Assembly (NCBI RefSeq): GCF_029210385.1 | Contig: NZ_JARGDQ010000007.1 | Location: forward strand, 120,506 to 184,505 | Length of the DNA stretch: 64,000 nt | DNA from: Desulfurivibrio dismutans | GTDB taxonomy: Bacteria; Desulfobacterota; Desulfobulbia; Desulfobulbales; Desulfurivibrionaceae | Direction: 5' to 3' | Shown here: positions 24,194 to 34,139 of the stretch, piece by piece | Layout of the letters: every line of letters begins with the position of its first letter | Position numbering within the stretch: the stretch's first letter is position 1 | Notes under the pieces: generated by a model | The model's input: the letters and a program-made list of their open reading frames with translations, nothing else | What the model was told of the DNA's origin: nothing | Database searches by the model: none | Translations under genes and position numbers: made by a program

Positions 24194-25619
24194 ACTTGTC
24201 CTCCAGGCGAACGATGTCATCCTCGCCCAGGTAGCTGCCGGACTGCACTTCGATCAGTTCCAGGGTGATCTTGCCGGGGTTTTCCAGTCGGTGGGAAGAC
24301 CCCAGGGGGATGTAGGTGGACTGGTTCTCGCTCAGCAGCATAACCTGGTCGCCGCAATTGATGCTGGCCGAGCCCTTGACCACGATCCAGTGTTCGGCCC
24401 GATGATAATGCTGCTGCAGCGAAAGACTGGCACCGGGCTTGACGGTGATCCGCTTCACCTGGAAACGCTCATCTTGGGCCAGTCCTTCGTAAGTTCCCCA
24501 GGGACGGTGCACCACCCGGTGCAAGCGGGCTTCATCCCGGTTCTGGGCCTTCAACTGCTCCACCACCTGCTTGACCTCCTGGTCCCGCCCCCGGTGGGCC
24601 ACCAGCACTGCATCGGCGGTCTCCACCACCACCAGATCCTCTACCCCGACGGCAGCCAACAGGCGCCGGTCAGCATGGAGATAACAGTTGCGGCTGTCGG
24701 TGACCAGCACATCGCCCCGGCAGGCGTTGCCCTGCTCGTCACATTCACCCACCGCCATCAATGCCGACCAGGAACCGACATCGGACCAGCCGGCCTCGGG
24801 CAACGGCACCACCGCCGCAGCCGCGGTTTTTTCCATCACCGCGTAATCGATGGAATCCGCCGGACAGGCGGCAAACTCCTGCGCCGTCAGGCGAATGAAG
24901 TCCATATCCCGCTCCGCCTTGGCCCAGGCCCGGCGGCAGGCCGCCAGCATATCCGGCGCCAGCCGCTCCAGCTCCGCCAGCCAGACCGAGGCCCGCATCA
25001 AAAACATGCCGCTGTTCCAGTAATAACCCCCGTCATCAAGATACTGCCGGGCAGCGGCCAACTCGGGCTTTTCAATGAAACGCTCCACCCGGCAGGCCGC
25101 CGGAATAGGGCCGGCTTCCGCCCGACCGCTTTCCAACTCCTCGCCGGCCTTGATGTAGCCGTAACCGGTTTCCGCCCCGGTGGGTACGATGCCGAACGTC
25201 AACAAATGACCCTGCTCGGCCAAGGGCACGGCCACCGTCAAAGCCGCCGCCAGAATCTCCGGCCGGTTGAGCAGATGATCGGCCGGCAGCACCAGCAGCA
25301 AGGGATCGTCCCCCGCCGCCGTGGCCTGCAAAGCCGCCACCGCCAGAGCGGGGGCGGTGTTGCGCCCGCAGGGCTCCAGCATAATCCCCGCCGACTCCAC
25401 CGCCACCTGACGCAGTTGCTCAGCCACCAAGAACCGATGGTCCTCGTTACAGACCACCAGCGGCGACCCCACCCCGGCGAAATCAGCCACCCGCAGGGCG
25501 GTTTCCTGCAGCATGGTACGCTTCCCGACCAGGGGCAAAAACTGTTTAGGGTACAGTTCCCGGGAAAGAGGCCAGAGCCTGGTGCCGGAACCGCCGGATA
25601 AAATAACGGGAACAATCAT
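24183..25619 (-). CDS. manC: mannose-1-phosphate guanylyltransferase/mannose-6-phosphate isomerase
   Basis: The 478-residue bifunctional protein has the pyrophosphorylase motif [20 protein letters not shown] (residues 8-27) and FIEKP. The C-terminal type II isomerase cupin carries [28 protein letters not shown] and [13 protein letters not shown]. It makes GDP-mannose, feeding gmd and fcl near 54-56 kb for GDP-fucose. It is the first gene of the pair with manB. Confidence 0.95.
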   Translation of the reverse strand: MIVPVILSGGSGTRLWPLSRELYPKQFLPLVGKRTMLQETALRVADFAGVGSPLVVCNEDHRFLVAEQLRQVAVESAGIMLEPCGRNTAPALAVAALQATAAGDDPLLLVLPADHLLNRPEILAAALTVAVPLAEQGHLLTFGIVPTGAETGYGYIKAGEELESGRAEAGPIPAACRVERFIEKPELAAARQYLDDGGYYWNSGMFLMRASVWLAELERLAPDMLAACRRAWAKAERDMDFIRLTAQEFAACPADSIDYAVMEKTAAAAVVPLPEAGWSDVGSWSALMAVGECDEQGNACRGDVLVTDSRNCYLHADRRLLAAVGVEDLVVVETADAVLVAHRGRDQEVKQVVEQLKAQNRDEARLHRVVHRPWGTYEGLAQDERFQVKRITVKPGASLSLQQHYHRAEHWIVVKGSASINCGDQVMLLSENQSTYIPLGSSHRLENPGKITLELIEVQSGSYLGEDDIVRLEDKYGR

Positions 25620-25868
25620 AAAAAATCCCCCTCAGGCAAATAAAAATTGTATCATACGGTGAAGACGTTTAATCATACCGGAGTGCCACTCAATGGGCAA
25701 GAAAAGACCGGACATCAACTTTGCACTGTTAACCAGGAGTAAACACAAAAAGCGCTTTTTCTGGCAGATACATTTGCCATTCATCACAATGTGTGCTAGA
25801 GGAAGTGTGTGCTAGAGGACACAAAGCTGCAATAAGTTTGTAACAAAAAAGTTAACAGTACACCACAA
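25620..25868. other. divergent intergenic region upstream of manC
   Basis: No gene is seen. A short direct repeat GTGTGCTAGAGGA occurs twice in tandem (about 25791-25819). The stretch is AT-richer than the flanks and must hold the leftward manC promoter and the rightward promoter of the truncated secreted-protein gene. Confidence 0.4.
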
Positions 25869-25891
25869 ACCGAACGGTGCGACCGTTTGGC
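25869..25891. promoter_or_regulatory. inverted repeat, possible operator
   Basis: The sequence CCGAACGGT-GCG-ACCGTTTGG is a 9-bp inverted repeat with one mismatch around a 3-bp spacer. It lies about 45 nt upstream of the truncated secreted-protein gene, a suitable place for a dimeric regulator. No regulator is assigned. Confidence 0.35.
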
Positions 25892-25936
25892 AGGAAAGAT
25901 CTGTAAAAGCCAAATAACTTTGCTGGGAGCAGAGAG

Positions 25937-26066
25937 ATGAAGGTTCCATACGGTGTTGCGTTTTTGGTCCTGCTGGCTGCAGGTCTTCTTTTCCCCTCCG
26001 TCGGCTCTCTGGCCCGAGCCGAAAACGGAGTTCAGCAGTCCGTGGCCGTCGGCAGTCTGCCAATAT
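25937..26066 (+). pseudogene. secreted protein gene truncated by ISL3 element
   Basis: An ATG with a GGGAG ribosome site begins MKVPYGVAFLVLLAAG, a clear signal peptide with cleavage near LARAENG. After about 43 codons the sequence enters the left terminal repeat of the ISL3 element at 26067, and the frame stops in the element at 26096-26098. The remainder of the gene is not found after the element. Without it, the family cannot be named. Its place at the head of a polysaccharide locus suggests an exported surface or export protein. Confidence 0.65.
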
Positions 26067-27401
26067 GGCTCCTCGACGTAACGAATGGAATTGGCTAAGT
26101 TGAGCGGCGGAAAAACCGTCACCCTCAACAGGAGCCGATCCCATGCAAAGTAACGACATTTTTGCCCTTGGCCTTGGCCTCACCGCACCCTGGAAACTGG
26201 TGGAACAACAATTGGATACCACTAAAACTCCCCATAGGCTGGATCTGCGAATAGCCGCCGATCGCGGCTCACTGTACCCCTGCCCGGAATGCGGCAAGTC
26301 CTGTAAGGCTCATGATTTCAAGGAAATGACCTGGCGTCATCTCAACTTTTTCCAGCATCACTGTTACATTACGGCCCCGGTTCCCCGCACCAACTGCCCG
26401 GAACATGGGATCAAGCGGATCGTCGTCCCCTGGGCCAGGGAGGGTAGCCATTTCACCCTGCTGTTCGAGCAAGTGGCCATGACCATACTCCGCGAGATGC
26501 CGGTTGCCGTCGCCGCTCGCCATATGGAGGTTACCGACAAGCGGCTGTGGCGGGTAGTTTTCCACTATGTAGGCAAGGCTATGGCGAAGCTTGACCTGCG
26601 AAACCTCAAGGCCCTTGCCTTGGACGAGACCAAGTCCCGGCGCCGGCACAAGTACGTCACCATCTTCATCGACCTTGACCGCCGTGAAAGACCGGTGGTC
26701 TTTGCCACTCCCGGCAAGGGGAAGGATACGGTCCAGCGCTTCACTCAGTTCCTCAAAGAACACGGCGGCAATCCGGACAACGTCCTGGAGGTGGTTTCCG
26801 ACATGTCGGGGGCCTTCATCTCCTCCATCAAAACCCATTTCAAAAACTCCGAACTCACCGTGGACTGGTTCCATGTGGTTCAGCTTTTTACCAAAGCAGT
26901 CGAAGAAGTCCGCCGGGCCGAGGCCAAAGAGATCGCCATGCCCAAAACCACCCGCTGGGCGGTACTCAAAAATGCCGATGGCGCTTTGACCAACCGCCAG
27001 TTTGACGCCCTGGTCGAACTTGCCGCCCTGGATTTCCATACCGCCACCGCTTGGCGGGTCAAGGAGGCCCTGCGTTGGATTCGCAAGGCCACTACTGAAC
27101 AAGGGGCCAAATGGCGGCTCTCCAACTTTCTCAACTATGCCCGCGAACTGATTGGACAAGAACCGATTCTGACCCCGGTCCGTAAAGCGGTCAACACCGT
27201 CGAAAAGCACCGACAGGCCATCGTGGCCCGATGGCGTTCCGATCACAGCAATGCCCGCCTGGAAGGGCTCAACAGCTTGTTTCAGGCTGCCAAAGCCAGA
27301 GCCCGGGGGTATCGCAAAGATCTAAGCTTCATCACTATCATTTACCTGATTGGGGCGCCCATTCAGGATTTACTCGTTTCCACATGAAACGTCGAGGAGC
27401 C
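26067..27401 (+). mobile_element. ISL3-family insertion sequence
   Basis: The ends carry GGCTCCTCGACGT (26067-26079) and its exact reverse complement (27389-27401), with a few further matching bases inward. One transposase gene fills the element. The 8 bp beside each end (GCCAATAT on the left, AAACCACC on the right) do not match, so the expected target duplication is absent; a deletion or recombination next to the element is likely. Confidence 0.85.
26143..27387 (+). CDS. ISL3-family transposase
   Basis: The 414-residue protein has an N-terminal zinc-finger (CPECGK, then a Cys/His pair) and helix-turn-helix region. The DDE domain has DETKSRRRHKYVTIF with the first Asp, VVSDMSGAF with the second, and Glu in the C-terminal SNARLEGLNSLFQAAKARARG. 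It appears full length. It lies inside matching terminal repeats, so the element could be active. Confidence 0.93.
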   Translation: MQSNDIFALGLGLTAPWKLVEQQLDTTKTPHRLDLRIAADRGSLYPCPECGKSCKAHDFKEMTWRHLNFFQHHCYITAPVPRTNCPEHGIKRIVVPWAREGSHFTLLFEQVAMTILREMPVAVAARHMEVTDKRLWRVVFHYVGKAMAKLDLRNLKALALDETKSRRRHKYVTIFIDLDRRERPVVFATPGKGKDTVQRFTQFLKEHGGNPDNVLEVVSDMSGAFISSIKTHFKNSELTVDWFHVVQLFTKAVEEVRRAEAKEIAMPKTTRWAVLKNADGALTNRQFDALVELAALDFHTATAWRVKEALRWIRKATTEQGAKWRLSNFLNYARELIGQEPILTPVRKAVNTVEKHRQAIVARWRSDHSNARLEGLNSLFQAAKARARGYRKDLSFITIIYLIGAPIQDLLVST

Positions 27402-27406
27402 AAACC

Positions 27407-27518
27407 ACCTCCATCAGGGGTCAAGTCTTGACATGACAGTCTTAAGGCAGACCTCCATCAGGGGTCAAGTCTTGACATGACAGTCTTAAGGCAGACTGTC
27501 ATGTCAAGACTTGACCCC
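27407..27518. repeat. cluster of three solo RAYT-type terminal repeats
   Basis: The 22-bp word GGGGTCAAGTCTTGACATGA+CA occurs at 27417-27438 and 27461-27482, and inverted at 27497-27518. The first two sit in a perfect 44-bp tandem duplication (27407-27450 and 27451-27494). The same word forms the ends of the transposase element at 33139-34139. These look like non-autonomous copies mobilised by that type of transposase. The last copy supplies the stop codon of the epimerase gene. Confidence 0.8.
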
Positions 27519-28521
27519 TATTGTAATACTCCCGGTACCAGGCGGCGAAACGGCCGATGCCCTCTTCCACCGTGGTGTTGGGCTGGTAGTTAAAATCGCG
27601 CACCAGGTCGCTGACGTCGGCGAAGGTATCCGGCACGTCGCCGGGCTGCAGGGGCAGAAATTCTTTCTTCGCCGTTTTGCCCAGGGCATGCTCCAGGGCC
27701 GAAACGTAATCCATCAGCTCCACCTGCCGGTTATTGCCGATGTTGTAAACCCGCCAGGGGGCGGTGCTGCTGCCCGGGTCGGGATTATCGCCGGACCAGT
27801 CCGGGTTGGGGGCGGCGGGCTGATCCAGCACCCGCACCACCCCTTCGATGATGTCGTCGATAAAGGTAAAATCCCGCCGGTGCTTGCCGTAGTTGAAGAT
27901 CTTGATCGGCTCATCGGCCATGATCGCCCGGGTAAACTTGGCCAGGGCCATGTCCGGCCGGTCCCAGGGTCCGTAAACGGTAAAGAAGCGCAGGCCGGTG
28001 GTGGGCAGACCGAACAGGTGGCTGTAGGTATGGGCCATCAGCTCGTTGGACTTCTTGCTGGCGGCATAGACCGACAACGGGTGATCGACGTTGTGGTGAA
28101 CGGAAAAGGGCATGGCGGTGTTGGCCCCATACACCGAACTGGACGAGGCGTAGACCAGATGATCCACCCCGTGGTGGCGACAACCTTCCAGAATGTGGGC
28201 AAAGCCGACAATGTTGCTCTCCACGTAGGAGAGCGGATTTTCAATGGAATAACGCACCCCGGCCTGGGCCGCCAGATTCACCACCCGTTGGGGCTGGTGG
28301 GTGATAAAAACCTCTTCCACCGCCGACCGATCCGCCAAGTCGATACGGCAGTGAGTGTACTGAGGATGATCGGCGTGGCGCGCCAGCCGGGCCTCTTTGA
28401 GCGACGGGTCGTAGTAATCGTTGTGGTTGTCGATCCCCACCACCTCATCACCCCGCTCCAGCAGCCGCAGGGAAAGGGCGGAACCGATAAAGCCCGCCGC
28501 GCCGGTGATCAGTACTTTCAT
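27499..28521 (-). CDS. UDP-glucuronate 4-epimerase
   Basis: The 340-residue SDR has the NAD motif GAAGFIG (residues 7-13), the YxxxK pair Y152-K156 and [30 protein letters not shown] is typical of UDP-GlcA epimerases such as Cap1J/WbnF. It makes UDP-galacturonate from the ugd product. Its last residues (GQVLT) and TGA stop are read from a solo terminal repeat, so its 3' end has been rewritten by the repeat. It follows ugd by 13 nt. Confidence 0.9.
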   Translation of the reverse strand: MKVLITGAAGFIGSALSLRLLERGDEVVGIDNHNDYYDPSLKEARLARHADHPQYTHCRIDLADRSAVEEVFITHQPQRVVNLAAQAGVRYSIENPLSYVESNIVGFAHILEGCRHHGVDHLVYASSSSVYGANTAMPFSVHHNVDHPLSVYAASKKSNELMAHTYSHLFGLPTTGLRFFTVYGPWDRPDMALAKFTRAIMADEPIKIFNYGKHRRDFTFIDDIIEGVVRVLDQPAAPNPDWSGDNPDPGSSTAPWRVYNIGNNRQVELMDYVSALEHALGKTAKKEFLPLQPGDVPDTFADVSDLVRDFNYQPNTTVEEGIGRFAAWYREYYNRGQVLT

Positions 28522-28534
28522 GTTATTATCTCCT

Positions 28535-29857
28535 TTACTTTACAGCTGCTATGCGGCCGACCCCAACATAGGCAAACCCGGCCTCCCGCATCCTGGCCGG
28601 CTCGTACACATTGCGCAGGTCGATGAACAACGGCTGGGCCATGGCTTCCTGCAAGCGCTGCAGATCCAAAGCCCGATACTGGTTCCACTCGGTCATCAGG
28701 ACCAGGGCGTCGGCGCCGGCGGCGGCGGCGTAGGGGTCGTCGACATATTCACACTCCGGCATGATGCCGGCGGCCTCCCGCATTCCCTGGGGATCATGCA
28801 CCTGCAGTCTCGCCCCTCTTTCCAGCAGGGCCGGCAGGATGGTAAGGGCCGGGGCCTCGCGCATGTCGTCGGTCTCCGGCTTGAAGGTCAGCCCCAGCAC
28901 GCCGATAGTTTTACCCGCTTCGCTGCCCCCCAGGGCATCGCGGATCTTTTTGATCATCCGCCCCTTCTGGGCCGCGTTCACTTCCACCGCCGCCTCCACC
29001 AGGCGGGTGGAACTGCCGTGCTCCTGGGCGATGCGCAGCAGGGCCAGGGTGTCTTTGGGGAAGCATGAACCGCCGTAGCCGGGGCCGGGGTGGAGGAACT
29101 TGCCGCCGATACGGCCGTCCAGTCCCACCGCCTTGGCCAGCGAAATGACGTCGGCCCCCACCGCCTCGCAAAGGTTGGCTATTTCGTTGATGAAGCTGAT
29201 CTTGATGGCCAGAAAGGCGTTGGCGGCATATTTGATCAACTCGGCGGTTTCCAGGGTGGTCACCACAATGGGGGTGGCGTTAAGGTAAAGGGGGTTGTAG
29301 ATCTCCCGCATCACCTCGGCGGCCCGCTCGCTTTCGCTGCCGATCACCACCCGGTCCGGTCGCATGAAGTCGTTGATTGCCGCCCCCTCCCGCAGAAATT
29401 CGGGGTTGGAAACCACATCGAAGTCCGCCTGCGGGTTGGTCTCGACCATCAGCCGTTGCACCTGACGACCGGTGCCCACCGGCACCGTGCTCTTGTCGAT
29501 GATCACCGTGTAGTCGGCGCCAAGGTTACCGGCAATTTCGCTCGCCGCCTGGTAAATATAGGTCAGGTCGGCATAGCCGTTGCCTCGCCGCTGGCTGGGG
29601 GTGCCCACGGCGATAAACACCGCCTGGGCACCGGCCATGGCCTCGGCCAGGTCGGTGGTGAACGAAAGGCGCCCTTCGCGCACATTCTTGGCCACCAGAT
29701 CATCCAGGCCGGGCTCGTAAATGGGAATGCCGCCCTGGCACAAGCGCTCGATGCGCTCTTCCGCCTTGTCCATGCAGACCACCCGATGGCCGAATTCGGC
29801 CAGGCAGGCACCGCTGACCAAGCCCACGTAGCCGGTCCCTACTACCGCTATATTCAT
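28535..29857 (-). CDS. ugd: UDP-glucose 6-dehydrogenase
   Basis: The 440-residue protein has an N-terminal NAD fold ([10 protein letters not shown]), the catalytic Cys265 in [12 protein letters not shown] and the C-terminal UDP-binding region ([20 protein letters not shown]). It oxidises UDP-glucose to UDP-glucuronate. A SD-like GGAGAAA precedes its ATG. It is followed by the UDP-GlcA epimerase gene, its direct pathway partner. Confidence 0.96.
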   Translation of the reverse strand: MNIAVVGTGYVGLVSGACLAEFGHRVVCMDKAEERIERLCQGGIPIYEPGLDDLVAKNVREGRLSFTTDLAEAMAGAQAVFIAVGTPSQRRGNGYADLTYIYQAASEIAGNLGADYTVIIDKSTVPVGTGRQVQRLMVETNPQADFDVVSNPEFLREGAAINDFMRPDRVVIGSESERAAEVMREIYNPLYLNATPIVVTTLETAELIKYAANAFLAIKISFINEIANLCEAVGADVISLAKAVGLDGRIGGKFLHPGPGYGGSCFPKDTLALLRIAQEHGSSTRLVEAAVEVNAAQKGRMIKKIRDALGGSEAGKTIGVLGLTFKPETDDMREAPALTILPALLERGARLQVHDPQGMREAAGIMPECEYVDDPYAAAAGADALVLMTEWNQYRALDLQRLQEAMAQPLFIDLRNVYEPARMREAGFAYVGVGRIAAVK

Positions 29858-29957
29858 CTTTTCTCCTTAGTTTACAAATGACTGGAAACCGGCTTTAAAA
29901 CCGCCCCCGCAATGTTTAATCTGTACTGCGGCAACCACGGCCAAGTCGGCAAGCGCC

Positions 29958-30983
29958 TCAGGTCGGATCATAGCCCGCGGGGTTTCGGGACTGCCAGCGC
30001 CAGGCGTCGGTGACCATATCGGCCAGGGTGCGCTCGGCTCGCCAATTGAGTTCGTGCTGCGCCTTGGCTGAGTCGGCGAAGCAGACGGCCAGATCGCCGG
30101 GCCGGCGGGGCAGGATCTCGCAGGGAATAGCCGCACCGCTGGCCTTTTCAAAGGCCTGCGCCATCTCCAGCACGCTGTAGCCGCGACCGGTGCCCAGATT
30201 CCAGACCTTGCAACCGCTGAAACGCGCAAGCGCCTGCAGGGCCTGGACATGCCCCCGAGCCAGGTCCACCACATGAATGTAGTCCCGCACGCCGGTACCG
30301 TCCGGGGTGGGGTAGTCGTTGCCGAAAACCCCCAGCCGTTGGCGCCGCCCAACCGCTACCTGGGCGATACAGGGCATCAGGTTGTTCGGCTCGCCCCGCG
30401 GATCTTCACCGATCAGGCCGCTTTCGTGCGCCCCCACCGGGTTGAAATAACGCAGCAAAGCGATGCGCCAGCGTTCATCGGCCGCCGCCACATCCTGCAG
30501 AAGCTGCTCGATCATCCACTTGGAGCGGCCATAAGGGTTGGTCAGCCCTACCCCAGTGTCCATCTCCTCTTTGAGCGGCGAGGCGTTGGCCGTGCCGTAG
30601 ACCGTGGCCGAGGAACTGAACACCAGCACGAACACCCCCGCCTCCACCATGGCCCGGCAGAGGTTCAAAGTGCCGGCGACATTGTTTTCGTAGTAGTCCA
30701 AAGGCAGTCGTACACTCTCCCCCACGGCTTTAAGACCGGCAAAGTGGATCACGGCATCGGGTTTGTGCTGCGCAAATACGGCGTGCAAGGCCGCCTGGTC
30801 CCGCATGTCGCCCTTAAACAGCGCGACCGGTTGCCCCGTCAACTGCTCAATGCGGCGCAAGGCCTCGGGCGAACTGTTGACCAGGTTATCGAACACTACC
30901 ACCCGGTAGCCGGCTTCAAGCAGAGCAAGCGCTGTATGGCTGCCGATGTAGCCCGCACCCCCGGTAAGCAGCAGTGTTTTCAT
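29958..30983 (-). CDS. galE: UDP-glucose 4-epimerase
   Basis: The start at 30983 (341 residues) has GGGAGGC 7 nt upstream; a longer frame to 31010 is less likely. Motifs are GGAGYIGSH (8-16), FAGLKAVGES, SSSATVYG and Y151-GRSK155. It interconverts UDP-glucose and UDP-galactose in the cytoplasm, feeding the same pool as ugd. It lies 100 nt upstream of ugd on the same strand. Confidence 0.95.
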   Translation of the reverse strand: MKTLLLTGGAGYIGSHTALALLEAGYRVVVFDNLVNSSPEALRRIEQLTGQPVALFKGDMRDQAALHAVFAQHKPDAVIHFAGLKAVGESVRLPLDYYENNVAGTLNLCRAMVEAGVFVLVFSSSATVYGTANASPLKEEMDTGVGLTNPYGRSKWMIEQLLQDVAAADERWRIALLRYFNPVGAHESGLIGEDPRGEPNNLMPCIAQVAVGRRQRLGVFGNDYPTPDGTGVRDYIHVVDLARGHVQALQALARFSGCKVWNLGTGRGYSVLEMAQAFEKASGAAIPCEILPRRPGDLAVCFADSAKAQHELNWRAERTLADMVTDAWRWQSRNPAGYDPT

Positions 30984-31109
30984 AAAATTGCCTCCCAACC
31001 TAAACCCCAAACCCGACGGGGTCGGTCTATTTGATTTTGATCCGCTCGGCGGGTTTTTGCGAGCTTATCATCCTTGGCTTTTTCAACGGGCGGTTAAACC
31101 GCTACCACG

Positions 31110-32999
31110 TCAATCCTGAGGAGTGTACTCGGGGATGATCTTTTTCAGTTCGGCCTTGATGCCGGCGGCGTCGTGCTGACCGGCCAGTTTCTTCAGGTTG
31201 TCCAGCGAGCTGCGCAACTCAGCCAAGCTGTAGCCCTGGCCGCGCAGCACCATGATCTTCTCGTGCTCAGTACTGACGATCCCCTCTCCCTCGGTGATCA
31301 ACTCCTCGTGCATTTTCTCGCCGGAACGCAACCCTATGTATTTGATCTCGATCTCGCTATCCGGCTCTTTGCCACAAAGCCGGATCAAATCCCGGGCCAT
31401 CTGGCCGATTCGTACCGGGGTGCCCATCTCCAGGATAAAGATCTCACCGCCCTCGCCCATGGTGGTGGCCTGCAAGATCAACTGGCTGGCCTCCTCAATG
31501 GACATGAAGTAGCGGGTCATGTCCGGATCGGTCACGGTCACCGGCCCGCCCAGTTCAATCTGCCGTTTGAACAAAGGGATCACCGACCCCGAGGAGCCCA
31601 GCACATTGCCGAAACGCACCGCCATGAAGCGGGTCCGGCAAGCCGGCCGGCCTTCGTCGGCCGCCAAGCCATCGTTATGTAGCCGGCAGCATCCCTGCAA
31701 CATCATCTCGGCCAGCCTTTTGGTGGCCCCCATCACATTGGTGGGGCGTACCGCCTTGTCGGTAGAAACCAGAACAAAACGCTCCACCCCGTGCTCCACC
31801 GCCACTTCCATCAGCCGCTTGGAGGCAAAAACATTGTTATAAATCCCTTCCCAGGGGTTATGCTCCACCAGCGGCACATGCTTGTAGGCGGCGGCGTGAA
31901 AGACCACTTGGGGCCGATGCTCGGCAAAAACGTGCCGCAGTAGCTCCCGATCCTGGACCTTGCCCAACACCACAGCATATTCGGCAAAACCCTTTTCGTG
32001 CAGGATCTCCATTTCAATGCGGTAAAGATTGGCCTCATCGGCGTCGAACATCACCAACCTGGCCGGCTTGAAACGGACAATCTGGCGGCATAGATCGGAA
32101 CCGATGGAACCGCCGGCGCCGGTTACCAGCACCGTACGCCCCCGCAGTACCTCTTCGATGCGCTCCTGCTCCAGCCGCACCGGCGGCCGGCCCAGCAGAT
32201 CTTTGTAGGAAACGTCACGGATGGTTTTAATGGAAACCTTGTCGCTGATCAACTCCCCCAAACCGGGCAGGGTTTTAAAGGGCAGCTTGGTCTCCCGGCA
32301 AAGCTGCACCGCTCTCTCCATCTGCTCCCGGCTGGCCGAAGGCATGGCAATCAAAATTTCCTCGGCCTTTACATGCCCGGCATAAAATGGCAGCCGGGCG
32401 GTGGGGCCGTAAACGGGGATGGCGTGAATCCAGCGGCCTATCTTATCGGTGTTGTCATCCAGGAATCCTACTACGCGATAGGGTAAGTCCTGGTTGTCCA
32501 TGACCTCCCTGACAATCTTTTCCGCTGCGTCCCCCGCCCCAACCAACAGCAACCGCTTACGCCGACGAGATTTATTACCAGGCCTGGTAAGATCACGCCA
32601 CCGCGGCAAACCCTGGTAGAAAAGGCGCAGGCTAAAGCGCAGACCGGCAATAAACAGAAAGGCCAGGATGGTGTCCAGCACGAACACCGAACGGGAAAAA
32701 CCATCGAAACGGGTGGCCAGCAGGATGGCTCCCATGATCATCAGACCGGTGACGAAATTGGCCCGCAAAATATTAAGCAGGTCGGTAACCCCGGTGTAGC
32801 GCCACATCCCCCGGTAAAGCCCGAAGAAGGCAAAGATGCCGATTTTTGCCGGCACCAGCCAGGGCAACACCGCCCGGATATTGGCCCACTCCCGCTCGCC
32901 CAGCACAAAATCAAAGCGGATGCCGTAAGCCAGCAAATGGGCGGCCACCAACATCAAAATATCCGCCCCCAGGATAAGCCAGAAATTCAGCCTTCGCAT
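31110..32999 (-). CDS. WbpM-like nucleotide-sugar 4,6-dehydratase
   Basis: The 629-residue protein has four membrane helices in the first 125 residues, a CoA-binding-like Rossmann domain (LLLVGAGDAAEKIVRE) and a C-terminal SDR domain with VTGAGGSIGSDLCRQ. In the catalytic motif the usual Tyr is replaced by Met (NVMGATKR), as in WbpM, PglF and CapD. Such enzymes make UDP-4-keto-6-deoxy-GlcNAc for QuiNAc or bacillosamine. Its partner enzymes are probably the epimerase at 35159-36088 and the WecA/WbpL-like transferase, now separated from it by the RAYT element. Confidence 0.93.
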   Translation of the reverse strand: MRRLNFWLILGADILMLVAAHLLAYGIRFDFVLGEREWANIRAVLPWLVPAKIGIFAFFGLYRGMWRYTGVTDLLNILRANFVTGLMIMGAILLATRFDGFSRSVFVLDTILAFLFIAGLRFSLRLFYQGLPRWRDLTRPGNKSRRRKRLLLVGAGDAAEKIVREVMDNQDLPYRVVGFLDDNTDKIGRWIHAIPVYGPTARLPFYAGHVKAEEILIAMPSASREQMERAVQLCRETKLPFKTLPGLGELISDKVSIKTIRDVSYKDLLGRPPVRLEQERIEEVLRGRTVLVTGAGGSIGSDLCRQIVRFKPARLVMFDADEANLYRIEMEILHEKGFAEYAVVLGKVQDRELLRHVFAEHRPQVVFHAAAYKHVPLVEHNPWEGIYNNVFASKRLMEVAVEHGVERFVLVSTDKAVRPTNVMGATKRLAEMMLQGCCRLHNDGLAADEGRPACRTRFMAVRFGNVLGSSGSVIPLFKRQIELGGPVTVTDPDMTRYFMSIEEASQLILQATTMGEGGEIFILEMGTPVRIGQMARDLIRLCGKEPDSEIEIKYIGLRSGEKMHEELITEGEGIVSTEHEKIMVLRGQGYSLAELRSSLDNLKKLAGQHDAAGIKAELKKIIPEYTPQD

Positions 33000-33135
33000 A
33001 AAAATATATCCTCAAAACGGCTGCCCGCTTAAAAGCGCCGGCAACTGTCGGCAAAACATCACTAAACGGCAAACTCCCCCACCAGCCTGCAAATTTACCG
33101 GAAATAATTGGTTAAAACAAGTTGAATCAGGGGAA

Positions 33136-34092
33136 TCAGGGGTCAAGTCTTGACATGACAGCTTGCTGGTGCCAACACAGCCTCTCTTTCACCCAACGCC
33201 TTTTCAGCCGCCGGATATTCTGACTGACCGCTGAGTAGTGAATGTTACCGAAGAGGACCCCGATCTCCCGCAAGGTCAGCCCGGCTTCCTGTTGGCACAG
33301 CCACATGGCAAAGGGACGCGCCTCGGCGGCGCCGGTATTGCCGCGGGCCAGGATATGTTCCACCTCCAGATCGAACCAGGCGGCCACGGCACGTAACAGC
33401 GCCTCGGGTTGTTGCAAGGGGCGGGTCTGGCGGCGAGGAACCTCTGGCACGCGGCGGCCACCACCCAACACGCGCTCTCGAAAGGCTTCCCGGCCCAAAA
33501 TCGGTTCCTGGCGTTCCCGGGCATGGAAAATATCTACCACATCCTCCTCGCCGGACTCCACGAACGCCTGGTATCTCGCCGGAAAATCATGGGAACCGAT
33601 GCAATTGCGAATATCGTCAAGAACCAGCCAAGGTGGCGGCTCACAGTGCCCGGTGTAAACAGGATAGCTGGACCACGGCCAATCGCCCAAAGCCATCACC
33701 AAGGGAGCCTCCCCCGCCACGGGATTACGGTGAATATAGCGCGAAAGAGCCAAGAGATAGGCATCCGCTTCCGCCAGGATAGCCTTGTAACGGCCTCGAA
33801 AAAGGGAACCGTCGGTATTGACCAGCCGATTGTGACGCTGGGTGTAAAGACCATCGATATGACGCATTATGCGCGAAAGATTACCCAGAGGAGTACGGAC
33901 CAGCAGATGATAGTGATTGGGCATAAGGCAGTAGGCATGGACTTCAAGCTGAAAACGCTCCACTGCTTCGTCCATGGTGTCAAGAAAAGCCCGGTAAGCC
34001 GCATCTGCCGGAAAGGTAACGCAACGTCCACGGCCCCGGTTCATTACATGATACCAGGCGCCTTCATATTCAATACGAAGTGGGCGAGCCAT
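33136..34092 (-). CDS. REP-associated tyrosine transposase (RAYT)
   Basis: The 318-residue protein starts MARPLRIEYEGAWYHVMNRG. The Y1/HUH motif is in MPNHYHLLV, and Tyr in the SLSRIM-to-YTQRHNR region is the candidate nucleophile. RGRYKAILAEADAYLLALSRYIHRNPVAG is highly typical. A C-terminal DnaA/winged-helix-like part (LTLREIGVLFGNIHYSAVSQNIRRLK) follows. The last codons (VMSRLDP) are read through the terminal repeat. It probably recognises the flanking 22-bp repeats. Confidence 0.93.
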   Translation of the reverse strand: MARPLRIEYEGAWYHVMNRGRGRCVTFPADAAYRAFLDTMDEAVERFQLEVHAYCLMPNHYHLLVRTPLGNLSRIMRHIDGLYTQRHNRLVNTDGSLFRGRYKAILAEADAYLLALSRYIHRNPVAGEAPLVMALGDWPWSSYPVYTGHCEPPPWLVLDDIRNCIGSHDFPARYQAFVESGEEDVVDIFHARERQEPILGREAFRERVLGGGRRVPEVPRRQTRPLQQPEALLRAVAAWFDLEVEHILARGNTGAAEARPFAMWLCQQEAGLTLREIGVLFGNIHYSAVSQNIRRLKRRWVKERLCWHQQAVMSRLDP

Positions 34093-34139
34093 AACAACAC
34101 TCTACTGCGACAACAACTGTCATGTCAAGACTTGACCCC
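33139..34139 (-). mobile_element. RAYT element with 22-bp inverted ends
   Basis: The word GGGGTCAAGTCTTGACATGA+CA at 33139-33160 faces its exact reverse complement at 34118-34139, with the tyrosine transposase gene between. The same word is found alone three times near 27.4-27.5 kb. The element sits between the WbpM-like and WecA-like genes of one operon, and its right end replaces the 3' end of the WecA-like gene. Confidence 0.85.

Noticed and set aside
23486..24268. 260-codon plus-strand ORF opposite manB/manC
   Set aside because: It crosses the junction of two certain minus-strand genes and shows no family features.
24291..25601. 436-codon plus-strand frame opposite manC
   Set aside because: It is a shadow of manC in a high-GC region; no motif.
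25763..25780. CTGGCAGATACATTTGCC as a sigma-54 promoter
   Set aside because: Spacing between GG and GC is 11 bp, one too many.
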